Shown here in pieces: positions 6,280-13,044 of a stretch of 17,039 nucleotides of DNA. Both the position numbers and the translations under genes were made by a program. This DNA comes from CAZYCC01 sp964645985 (lineage in GTDB: Bacteria > Bacillota > Clostridia > Oscillospirales > CAG-272), in NCBI GenBank assembly GCA_964645985.1, contig CAZYCC010000036.1, positions 1 to 17,039 of the forward strand. The letters run 5' to 3'. The stretch's first letter is position 1; every line of letters starts with the position of its first letter. Below the pieces are notes generated by a model, which had not been told where the DNA came from, did no database searches, and was given only the letters and a program-made list of their open reading frames with translations.

Positions 6280-7536
6280 TTACGGCCAAATGCCGCGCAG
6301 CTTCTGCGCCTCGACGACGCGCGAGAGCGCGACGAGGTAAGCGCCGGTGCGCAGGCTCGCGTGATTTTTCTCGGCGAGCGCGTAGACGTTCTCGAAGGCA
6401 TCGTTCATAATCTTGCCGAGGCGCAGGTTGACGTCCTCCACTGTCCAGGAGAAGGATTCGATGTTCTGCACCCACTCGAAGTAGGAGACGACCACGCCGC
6501 CTGCGTTGGCGAGGATGTCCGGCACGACCGTGACATCCCGCCGCTCGAGGATCTCGTCCGCCTCGGTCGTCGTCGGCCCGTTCGCCCCTTCAACGATGAT
6601 TTTCGCGCGCAGATCGGCGGCGTTTCCTTCGTTAATCTGGTTCTCGAGCGCCGCCGGCACGAGGATGTCGCAATCGCAGGCGAGCAGCTCCTCGTTGGTG
6701 ATGTGGCGAGCCCCCGCTCCGTCGTAGTCGCGCAGCAGCGCCCCGCGCGATCCGAGATAGGCGCGGATGGCGGGGATGTCAAGGCCGTCCTCGTTATATA
6801 GCCCCCCCGAGACATCGCTCACCGCGATAACGCGGAAGCCTGCCTCATAAAGGAGCTGCGCCGAGGTGCTGCCGACGTTGCCCATCCCCTGCACCGCGAC
6901 CTTGCAGTCTGCGGGGGATGCGCCCTTCTTGCGGCAGATCATCCTTGTCGTCAGCATCACCCCCCGCCCGGTCGCCTCGGAGCGGCCGAGCGAACCGCCC
7001 AGCTCAATCGGCTTGCCGGTGACGACACCCGGGATGCAGTGGCCGTGCACCATCGAGTAGGTATCCATCATCCAAGACATCACGCGCGCGTTCGTGCCGA
7101 CGTCCGGCGCGGGGATGTCGCGGTCGGGGCCGATAATCGGCGCGATCATCGCGGTGTAGCGGCGGGTCAGGCGGCGAAGCTCCCCCTCCGAGAGGGTGTG
7201 CGGGTCGACGGCGATGCCGCCTTTCCCTCCGCCGTAGGGGATGTTGACGACCGCGCACTTGAAGGTCATCCAAGCGGCGAGCGCCTTGACCTCGTTGATG
7301 TTGACATCCTGATGGTAGCGGATGCCGCCCTTGGCGGGACCGCGGCTAGTCGAGTGCTGCACGCGGTAGCCCTCAAAAACGCGCACGCTGCCGTCGTCCA
7401 TCTCGACCGGCACCGAGACCTTCAGCTCGCGCTCGGGATACTTGATGCGCTCGTACTCGCGCGGCTCGTAGCCGAGGATCGCCGCCGCGTTCTCGACCGT
7501 GCGCAGCACGTTGTCGTAAGGATTGTAAACTGCCAT
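6280..7536 (-). CDS. gdhA: Glutamate dehydrogenase, 418 aa
   Basis: This enzyme interconverts glutamate and 2-oxoglutarate plus ammonia in the cytoplasm with NAD(P). The substrate domain contains GPAKGGIRYH (Lys69), Lys93 in MTFKCAVVN, YGGGKGG with catalytic Lys105, and PAPDVGT with Asp145. The Rossmann domain carries GMGNVGS at 217-223. VVPDILANAGGVVVSYFEW near 337-355 is the typical C-terminal signature. The length fits the small hexameric class (RocG/GudB type); cofactor preference is not clear from sequence. The ATG at 7536 is preceded by AAAGGA; an open frame runs on to 8118 but overlaps the aminopeptidase gene. It lies 136 bp after the M18 aminopeptidase gene in the same direction, with no obvious promoter between, so the two may share a transcript and serve amino-acid fermentation. 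Confidence 0.97.
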   Translation of the reverse strand: MAVYNPYDNVLRTVENAAAILGYEPREYERIKYPERELKVSVPVEMDDGSVRVFEGYRVQHSTSRGPAKGGIRYHQDVNINEVKALAAWMTFKCAVVNIPYGGGKGGIAVDPHTLSEGELRRLTRRYTAMIAPIIGPDRDIPAPDVGTNARVMSWMMDTYSMVHGHCIPGVVTGKPIELGGSLGRSEATGRGVMLTTRMICRKKGASPADCKVAVQGMGNVGSTSAQLLYEAGFRVIAVSDVSGGLYNEDGLDIPAIRAYLGSRGALLRDYDGAGARHITNEELLACDCDILVPAALENQINEGNAADLRAKIIVEGANGPTTTEADEILERRDVTVVPDILANAGGVVVSYFEWVQNIESFSWTVEDVNLRLGKIMNDAFENVYALAEKNHASLRTGAYLVALSRVVEAQKLRGIWP

Positions 7537-7672
7537 CTTGTCCTTTCGCAAAAGAAGAGAAACTCGCTCGCGCGGGGCATTCTCGGAAAAGGAAGCTTGC
7601 TTGCCGCACGCGCCGCACGCGCCGTGCTTAGCGAGATGAGCGTCGCGCGTGAGCGGCGCGGAGGCGGCGGGG

Positions 7673-9058
7673 TTAGGCGCGGTTGAAGGCGAGGAAGGCG
7701 CGGTGGGTCTCGTAGAGATCCGCCTTGGAGATGAGCTCATAGGGCGAGTGCATCGAGAGGACCGGCACACCGAGGTCGACCGTGTCGATATTTTGCGTCG
7801 CGATGTAGACGGCAACCGTGCCGCCGCCTCCCGCGTCGACCTTGCCGAGCTCGCCTGTCTGCCAGACGATGCCCTCGCGCGCGAAAATCCGCCGGATCTG
7901 CCCGATATACTCCGCAGACGCGTCGTTGGAGCCCGACTTGCCGCCCGATCCCGTGTACTTGGTGAGGACGACACCGCCGCCGATCTCGCAGCTGTTGCGC
8001 TTCTCGTAGACATCGGCGAAGTTGGGGTCGTACGCCGCGTTGACATCGGCGGAGAGGCAGCGCGACGCCGCCTTAACGCGGCGCGGATTCGCCCCGGTCG
8101 CAAGAGAAAGCTCCTCAAGCAGATCTGTGAAGAGCGCCGAGCGCATTCCAGTGGGGCCGCCCGAGCCGACCTCCTCCTTGTCCGCGAGGATGGCGAGAAC
8201 CGTGTGCGGGCTGTCCTTCGCCTCGAGAATAGCGGTGAGCGCCGGGTAGGAGCAGACGCGATCGTCGTGGCCGTACCCGCCGAGCAGCGCGCGATCGAAG
8301 CCGACCTCGCGCGCCTTTGTCGCCGGCACGAGCGAGAGCTCCGCCGTGAGGAAGTCCTCCTCGGTGATGCCGTATTTCTCGTGCAGGAGCCGCAGAACCT
8401 GCATCTTGACGTCCTCCCCCTCGCCGCCGTCGATGCCGACGATCGCGCAGAGCTTCTCCCCGGGGATGCCGCTCGACATCGATTTCGCGCTCTGGTCTTT
8501 GGCGAGGTGCGGCAGCAGGTCGCTGATGTAGAAGACCGGGTCGCCCTCGTCCTCGCCGACGCTGACGCTGACGATCTCCCCGTCGGCGCGCGAAATGACC
8601 CCGTGCAGGGCGAGCGGCGTCGCCACCCACTGGTATTTCTTGATCCCGCCGTAATAGTGGGTCCTCAGGTAGGCGATGCCGCTGTCCTCGTAAAGAGGGT
8701 TGGGCTTGAGGTCGAGGCGGGGCGAGTCGATATGCGAAGCGGAGATGCGCACGCCGCGCTCAAGGCTCTCCTCGCCGACGCGAAAGAGATATAGAGATTT
8801 GCCGCGGTTGTTGAGGTAGTAAGCGCCGCCGCGCTCAATGGGATCTCCGAGCGCGTAAGGGCGAAATCCGGCGCGCTCGGCGAGAGCGACGCCCTCGCGC
8901 ACCGCCTCGCGCTCGGTCTTCGCCGCGTTGAGAAAGGAAAGATAGCCGCGCGCATAGTCATTCGCGGCGGCGCGCTCCTCGGCGGACATTGCCGAGAGCG
9001 CCTTGCGGCGGCGCAGAAGCAGCTCCTCGCCGGGGGTGTCGGGCTTGTCAGTGAACAT
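7673..9058 (-). CDS. apeA: M18 family aminopeptidase, 461 aa
   Basis: This is a zinc-dependent cytoplasmic exopeptidase removing N-terminal residues from peptides. The family signatures are intact: SASHIDSPRLDLKP with metal ligand His109, THYYGGIKKYQW at 133-144, YGHDDRV with Asp265, DKEEVGS with Glu295/Glu296, SADVNAAYDP with Asp338, and LSMHSPYE with His437. The sequence fits the clostridial ApeA (probable aminopeptidase 1) group better than ApeB. The start at 9058 is secure because of CAGGAGGTACTCATG; an open frame extends to 9718 without support. It lies upstream of glutamate dehydrogenase in the same direction. No convincing promoter is seen in the 430 bp before it. The leader carries TTGCACTTTTTC just before the ribosome binding site (9070-9081), which matches half of the palindrome after rubrerythrin. 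Confidence 0.95.
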   Translation of the reverse strand: MFTDKPDTPGEELLLRRRKALSAMSAEERAAANDYARGYLSFLNAAKTEREAVREGVALAERAGFRPYALGDPIERGGAYYLNNRGKSLYLFRVGEESLERGVRISASHIDSPRLDLKPNPLYEDSGIAYLRTHYYGGIKKYQWVATPLALHGVISRADGEIVSVSVGEDEGDPVFYISDLLPHLAKDQSAKSMSSGIPGEKLCAIVGIDGGEGEDVKMQVLRLLHEKYGITEEDFLTAELSLVPATKAREVGFDRALLGGYGHDDRVCSYPALTAILEAKDSPHTVLAILADKEEVGSGGPTGMRSALFTDLLEELSLATGANPRRVKAASRCLSADVNAAYDPNFADVYEKRNSCEIGGGVVLTKYTGSGGKSGSNDASAEYIGQIRRIFAREGIVWQTGELGKVDAGGGGTVAVYIATQNIDTVDLGVPVLSMHSPYELISKADLYETHRAFLAFNRA

Positions 9059-9486
9059 GAGTACCTCCTGAAAAAGTGCAATGAGGGAATAGCGAAAAAG
9101 AATATTCGGGGTAGGGTGACGCGGGGGCGGCGCGGGAGCGGCGCGCCCGGTCGGTTTGGGATAAGGGAGAAAGGGGATGGTGCGCGGCGGCGGGACTCCT
9201 CCCGCGAGAGGGGATTCGCCCTCGAGGGGCGGGAGAATTGCTCGCCGGGCCTGCGGCAATCGTCCGCGCTCGATTGATCTTCTCTGAGGACACCCGCAGC
9301 GCGCCGTATCGACTGCTTCTTTTAAGTTTAAGAATTTCGCGCGGAAAATCGCACCATTCGGAGCGCCGCGAGAGAATGGGGCGCTCGCCGCAGGGCGTGG
9401 GAAACGCTGGGCAGGCAGCTCGGGGAGGGAGATGAAAGCCGCGAGAATACCGCGCGGGCTGCTCCGTGGGCCGCTCGGAGAGCTTC
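9059..9486. other. 430-bp gap between the aminopeptidase and transglycosylase genes
   Basis: I see no gene, tRNA or clear terminator. There is an A/T-rich patch at about 9318-9340 that could hold the aminopeptidase promoter on the minus strand, but no pair of boxes at proper spacing convinced me. Confidence 0.5.
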
Positions 9487-10221
9487 TCAGCCGGAGGAAC
9501 TGCCGCTCGCCGCGCCGCTGTCGCCCGACGTTGCCGCGCCGCTGTCGGCGGCGAGAGCGTCGCCGTAGATGCGATTGTACTCGGCGCGCGCTCTCTTGAC
9601 GCGCGAAAGATAGTTGCGCGTCTCCTCGAAGGGGATTTGCGAGAGCGCGCCGCCCCGCGGCAGGCCCTCCTCCTCGAGCCAGCCGTTGACGCTGCCGATC
9701 CCGGCGTTGTAGGCGCAAAGCGCGTTGTCAAGGCACCCGTCGTAGTAGTCGAGCAGCAGACGCAGATAGTACGCACCGTAGTCGATGTTGAGCGCGGGGT
9801 CGGTGAGTTCCTCCTCCTCGTGGGTCTGCCCGCGCTTCTCGCAGAGCCAGGCGAAGGTGCCAGGGGTCATCTGCATAAGACCCACCGCGCCCGCCGGCGA
9901 GACGGCGGACGGGCGGAAGCTGCTCTCGGTGCGCACGACGGCGAGCAGCAGATCAAACGGCAGATCATAGGTGCGCCCCGCCGCGCGCAGCAGATCCTCA
10001 TATCCGAGCGGATAGGCGGCGCGGTCTCGCCGCTCGCGATCCTCTTGCGCGAGGCGCTCGCGCTCCGCCTCATCTGCGGCGCGCTTCCTTTGTATCGCGC
10101 GCACCCCGACAAACGCGCCGAACACCAATCCCGCCGCGAGCGCGAGCGAGAGCAGAATAAACAGCGCGGTAGCGAGCGGCGAGGCCTTTCCCTCGCGCGC
10201 GCGGGATGAGGAACGGGACAT
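9487..10221 (-). CDS. Membrane-anchored lytic transglycosylase (SLT domain), 244 aa
   Basis: The protein cleaves peptidoglycan glycan strands outside the membrane. A basic N terminus and one membrane helix (about 17-40) are followed by a charged linker rich in Glu and Arg (44-68) and a Slt70-type catalytic domain (about 74-215). Visible signatures are RTESSF with catalytic Glu99, GAVGLMQMTP at 111-120 and CAYNAGIGSVNGW at 169-181. The final 20 residues are Ser/Ala/Gly-rich, like those of the LytM-like protein at 3752-5593. The start at 10221 fits the membrane helix, but the bases before it (C-rich, ending CCCCCTATG) hold no Shine-Dalgarno sequence. It follows coaE in the same direction after 212 bp; coaE and slt genes are often neighbours in Clostridia, as I recall. 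Confidence 0.93.
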   Translation of the reverse strand: MSRSSSRAREGKASPLATALFILLSLALAAGLVFGAFVGVRAIQRKRAADEAERERLAQEDRERRDRAAYPLGYEDLLRAAGRTYDLPFDLLLAVVRTESSFRPSAVSPAGAVGLMQMTPGTFAWLCEKRGQTHEEEELTDPALNIDYGAYYLRLLLDYYDGCLDNALCAYNAGIGSVNGWLEEEGLPRGGALSQIPFEETRNYLSRVKRARAEYNRIYGDALAADSGAATSGDSGAASGSSSG

Positions 10222-10433
10222 AGGGGGTTCTCGGGGAAGGAAAAGGAGGGGTGGGAAACGCGAGTCGCCCTGCGCGCAAGGGCGCGGCGCGGGAGGCGAT
10301 CATCTCCACCTCGCGGGAGGGGGCGCGGGCAGTAAGGCGGCGCGCCGAGGAGAGGCCGCGGGCAAGGCAGTACCGGGGCGGATTATTGAAAACAGCGCGA
10401 GCAGCGCATATCGGCAGGGAGGAGCGGCGCGCG

Positions 10434-11069
10434 TTAATCCGCGGCGCGGGCGATGTCTCGCGCGACGCGGGAGAGCAGCGCGTCGAGCTGCGCGCGAAGA
10501 GAGGCGATGTCCTTGTCGTTCGCGAGAACGACATCGGCGCGGCGGCGAACCACTGCGGGGGGCAACTGATGACGCAGCCTCTCCTCCGCCTCCTCGCGCG
10601 AAATGCCGTCCCGCGCGAGAATGCGCGAAATGCGAAGCTCCAAGGGAGCGTCGAGCGCGGCAACGAGGTCAAAGTCCCCTTCCATCCCCGCCTCAAAGAG
10701 CTGTGGCGCGTCGACCGCGCAGACCCTCGCCCCCCGCGCGCGCTCGTGCGAAAAGAAATCGCCCGTCTTCTCCCGCACGGCGGCGTGGACGATACTGTTG
10801 AGGCGCGCGAGGTTCTCCTCCCCGCCCCGCGAGAAGACGAGCGCTCGAAGCTTGTCCCGGTCGACGACCTCGCCCCGCAGAATCCCCCGCCCAAACTCGC
10901 GCGAGAGCGCGCGTGGCAAACTCCCGCCGGGCGTATCGTACAGGCGGTGGACGAGCGCGTCGGTGTCGAGCGTCGCGATGCCCCGCTCGGCAAGCAAAGA
11001 GGCAAGCGTCCCCTTGCCGCTGCCGCTCCCGCCGGCGAGCGCGATCTTGTAGGGAAAGGAGAAAGCCAT
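10434..11069 (-). CDS. coaE: Dephospho-CoA kinase, 211 aa
   Basis: CoaE performs the last step of coenzyme A synthesis, phosphorylating the 3'-hydroxyl of dephospho-CoA with ATP. Evidence: the P-loop AGGSGSGKGT at 12-21, the conserved TLDTDALVHRLY at 33-44, VVDRDKLRALVF at 68-79, DAPQLFEAG at 120-128 (the usual PLLFEAG), and RLRHQLP with a C-terminal lid-type segment. The P-loop reads GKGT, as in adenylate kinase, where most CoaE proteins have GKST. Length is normal. The ATG at 11069 fits family N termini but has no Shine-Dalgarno sequence next to it. The only purine-rich site, AAGGGGAGG, lies 38 nt upstream and is folded into a hairpin. A perfect sigma-A promoter stands at 11131-11159. Confidence 0.94.
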   Translation of the reverse strand: MAFSFPYKIALAGGSGSGKGTLASLLAERGIATLDTDALVHRLYDTPGGSLPRALSREFGRGILRGEVVDRDKLRALVFSRGGEENLARLNSIVHAAVREKTGDFFSHERARGARVCAVDAPQLFEAGMEGDFDLVAALDAPLELRISRILARDGISREEAEERLRHQLPPAVVRRRADVVLANDKDIASLRAQLDALLSRVARDIARAAD

Positions 11070-11097
11070 AGCGAAAGGGACGAGCGGGGACGCGAGC

Positions 11098-11114
11098 GGG
11101 GAGGCGGCCTCCCC
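11098..11114 (-). promoter_or_regulatory. Leader hairpin of coaE burying a Shine-Dalgarno-like tract
   Basis: On the minus strand GGGGAGG pairs perfectly with CCTCCCC around a three-base loop. It begins about 10 nt after the predicted transcription start and ends 28 nt before the coaE ATG. It would hide the only Shine-Dalgarno-like tract of the leader. Confidence 0.55.
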
Positions 11115-11130
11115 TTTGAAAATCAAGCAA

Positions 11131-11159
11131 ATTATAGAGCAGGGCGGGGGTTTTGTCAA
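11131..11159 (-). promoter_or_regulatory. Consensus sigma-A promoter of coaE
   Basis: On the minus strand TTGACA (11154-11159) and TATAAT (11131-11136) match the consensus exactly with a 17-bp spacer. Transcription should start near 11124. Confidence 0.92.
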
Positions 11160-11606
11160 GCGAAAAAAGCGCGAAATACGCCGGGAAAATCGGGAAAATC
11201 GCGCGGGCGTGCGCGGCGCGTGGGCGCGGGACGATGCGGGCGGTGAGCAAACGGGCGGGGTTCGACGAAGGGGGGCGGTATGCGGCAAAGCCGCGGCAAA
11301 AGAACACGAACCCTCCGGGCGGAAATAAGGTGGAGCGGCAAGGACTGCGAGGGGCGAGGGAAATCGCGTGAAACGATGAGATGACGCGGCGCGCGGCGCG
11401 TCAGTGGCATGACGCGGGCGGCTGTCTGTCCAATGGTGTACATAATACGCAGGCGCGCGGCGCTCACCCGAGGGACGGGAAAAAAGAGAACGGTGGGGCG
11501 CGCAATGTGCGGAGGCCACGGCGCGCGGGCGCGGGATGGCACGGGAGCGAGGGAGCGGGTGGGGTTCGCCGATGGCGCGGACGGGGTGCGCGAGCGAAAT
11601 TTTTTG
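11160..11606. other. G-skewed non-coding tract in the divergent gap
   Basis: I see no supportable gene. The plus strand has about two to three times more G than C, with many GGG runs (for example 33 G to 11 C in 11221-11280). It ends in the promoter module at 11607-11645. A tract of similar character precedes the tRNA promoter at 16664. It may be simple intergenic bias, or form G-quadruplex or R-loop structures; this is inference. Confidence 0.55.
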
Positions 11607-11645
11607 GCGAGGGGGGTGGACAAGGGCGCGCGGATGTGATATACT
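11607..11645 (+). promoter_or_regulatory. Promoter of the small membrane protein gene, shared module
   Basis: TGGACA (11617-11622) and TATACT (11640-11645) are 17 bp apart. The -35 box is embedded in GCGAGGGGGG before it and AGGGCG after it, and the -10 box is preceded by TGTGA. The same arrangement, with one mismatch in the first 22 bases, forms the tRNA-Leu promoter at 16664-16701. Confidence 0.85.
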
Positions 11646-11659
11646 TTTCTTTGTTCGGA

Positions 11660-11736
11660 ACGCGCCCTTCCCGAGAGGGGGAGCGCGCGATCGATAACCC
11701 ACGACACGCAACTCCGCGGATATGCCCCGCGGGTCA
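11660..11736 (+). promoter_or_regulatory. Structured leader with two hairpins
   Basis: In the roughly 105-nt leader, GCGC with TTCCC (about 11660-11670) pairs with GGGGGAGCGC (about 11675-11684) around GAGA. Farther on, CCGCGG (about 11716-11721) pairs with a second CCGCGG seven bases later. I could not match this to a known riboswitch class. Confidence 0.4.
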
Positions 11737-11756
11737 AGCGAAAGGAGAAAAACGCC

Positions 11757-12023
11757 ATGCACCTGCACATTAAAGAAGAAAAGCCCGAGAAGAAGAGCAC
11801 CTGCGCGCGCATCATCGTCGCCTGTCTGCTCGCGCTAGGTCTGCTGACCGCGCTCGCCGCGCTCGGCGCCTTCCTCTACAAGAAATGTAAGTCCTGCCAC
11901 CGCTGCACGGTGTCGGTTGGGGACAATACCACTTGCGAGGACGAGGACGACGAACTCTCCGATACCGCAGACATTGACGACACCGATGTCGACTGCGGCT
12001 ACGATGACAAGAGCGAGGAGTAA
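11757..12023 (+). CDS. Small cysteine-rich single-pass membrane protein, 88 aa
   Basis: I do not recognise a named family. The basic N terminus (residues 1-15) leads into one hydrophobic helix (about 17-41). Just past the helix is a CKSCHRC cluster (Cys44, Cys47, Cys50), followed by Cys60 and Cys80 in a strongly acidic tail with 17 Asp or Glu between residues 61 and 88. Cys16 and Cys23 lie at the start of the helix. The charge pattern puts the N terminus in the cytoplasm and the acidic tail outside, if the positive-inside rule holds. The gene is clearly expressed: a good promoter, a structured leader and AAAGGAG before the ATG. It precedes thyA by 105 bp in the same direction. The cysteines could bind metal or form disulfides; no function can be assigned. 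Confidence 0.85.
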   Translation: MHLHIKEEKPEKKSTCARIIVACLLALGLLTALAALGAFLYKKCKSCHRCTVSVGDNTTCEDEDDELSDTADIDDTDVDCGYDDKSEE

Positions 12024-12042
12024 TCCCCCTCCCCCGATCTTT

Positions 12043-12088
12043 GCCCGGGAAAGCTCGCGCCGCCTGTAGCGCGCGCGGCACCCCGGGC
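12043..12088 (+). promoter_or_regulatory. Branched hairpin between the small membrane protein gene and thyA
   Basis: GCCCGGG (12043-12049) pairs with CCCGGGC (12082-12088), and inside it GCCGC (12059-12063) pairs with GCGGC (12075-12079). No T-run follows, so it is not a standard terminator. It lies 40 nt before the thyA start, which lacks a Shine-Dalgarno sequence. Confidence 0.45.
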
Positions 12089-12128
12089 TCTCCCCGCGCC
12101 CTGAGCGCAGCTCTCGCCCCCATCGCCT

Positions 12129-12959
12129 ATGAGCCAAGCCGACAGCGCGTTTGTCTCGACCTGCCGCGCCATTCTCGAGCACGGCAGTTTGTCGGGCGGA
12201 GAGGATGAGCGCGCGCACTGGGCGGACGGTACGCCCGCCCACACCCGCCGCCTCTTCGGCGTGGTCAATCGCTACGACCTGCGAGCGGACTTCCCGCTGC
12301 TGACGCTGCGCCCTATTTCGCTCACGCTCGCCGTCGACGAGGTGCTCTGGATCTGGCAGCGCAAATCGAACAATGTGCGCGATCTGCGCTCGCATATCTG
12401 GGACGCTTGGGCGGACGAGAACGGCTGTATCGGCAAGGCGTACGGCTATCAGATGGGGGTACGGCACCGCTACCCCGAAGGCGAGTTTGATCAGACCGAC
12501 CGCGTCCTCTTCGAGCTGCGGCATAACCCCTCCTCGCGGCGCATCTTAACAAATCTTTACAATTTTGAGGATTTGCACGAGATGCGCCTTTATCCGTGCG
12601 CCTACAGCATGACCTTCCATGTGCAGGACGGGGTCCTTTCGGCGATCCTCAACCAGCGCTCGCAGGATATGCTCGCGGCAAACGCCTGGAATGTCGCGCA
12701 GTACGCGGCGCTGCTGATGATGCTCGCGCAGGTATCCGGGCTTGTCGCCGGGGAGCTGCTGCACGTCATCGCCGACGCGCACATCTACGACCGGCACATT
12801 CCCATCGTCGAGGAGCTGCTCACGCGCGAGAGCTACCCCGCGCCGCGCGTCACGCTCGACCCCTCGGTGAGCGACTTCTACGCCTTCACCCCCGAGAGCT
12901 TCACGGTCGAAAACTACCGCCACGGAGAAAAAATCCCGCGCTTCGAGGTTGCGGTGTAG
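12129..12959 (+). CDS. thyA: Thymidylate synthase, 276 aa
   Basis: ThyA methylates dUMP to dTMP using methylenetetrahydrofolate and releases dihydrofolate. Family blocks in order: DGTPAHTRRLFGVVNRYDL at 33-51, LTLRPISLTLAVDEVLWIW at 58-76, SHIWDAWAD at 88-96, GKAYGYQMG at 102-110, the catalytic Cys157 in LYPCAYSMTFHV, NQRSQDMLAANAWNVAQY at 175-192 with Asn188, and DAHIYDRH at 216-223. PCA instead of PCH after the nucleophile is seen in many Firmicutes enzymes. The ATG at 12129 matches the family N terminus (SQADSAFVSTCRAIL), yet the preceding bases are C-rich and contain no Shine-Dalgarno sequence. folA follows after 85 bp, a common pair because FolA recycles the dihydrofolate that ThyA makes. 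Confidence 0.97.
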   Translation: MSQADSAFVSTCRAILEHGSLSGGEDERAHWADGTPAHTRRLFGVVNRYDLRADFPLLTLRPISLTLAVDEVLWIWQRKSNNVRDLRSHIWDAWADENGCIGKAYGYQMGVRHRYPEGEFDQTDRVLFELRHNPSSRRILTNLYNFEDLHEMRLYPCAYSMTFHVQDGVLSAILNQRSQDMLAANAWNVAQYAALLMMLAQVSGLVAGELLHVIADAHIYDRHIPIVEELLTRESYPAPRVTLDPSVSDFYAFTPESFTVENYRHGEKIPRFEVAV

Positions 12960-12982
12960 CGCGCGGCGGCGCACGTTTTGCA

Positions 12983-13041
12983 ATCCCGGAGGATGTTGCT
13001 TTTTGAAAAAGTGACACCCCGGGATGTTCTTTTTCTTTTGA
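12983..13041 (+). promoter_or_regulatory. Palindrome plus T-rich tract between thyA and folA (terminator or attenuator)
   Basis: ATCCCGG (12983-12989) pairs with CCGGGAT (13019-13025). The centre is the perfect CTTTTTGAAAAAG (12999-13011), and the arms between can pair in part. TTCTTTTTCTTTT follows at 13027-13039 and the folA ATG comes at 13045. The layout looks like an intrinsic terminator whose T-tract abuts the folA start. Partial termination would lower folA relative to thyA; that consequence is inference. Confidence 0.6.
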
Positions 13042-13044
13042 TCT

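Noticed and set aside
7649..8794. 381-codon plus-strand frame opposite the M18 aminopeptidase
   Set aside because: The aminopeptidase has all its metal ligands and a strong start. The opposite frame has no motif or start signal.
11640..11756. Known riboswitch (folate, fluoride or preQ1) in the leader of the small membrane protein
   Set aside because: The two hairpins do not show the conserved bases of any class I could recall; only the structure is reported.
12993..13044. ATG at 12993 after GGAGG as an alternative folA start
   Set aside because: It is out of frame with folA and the spacing between GGAGG and ATG is too short.
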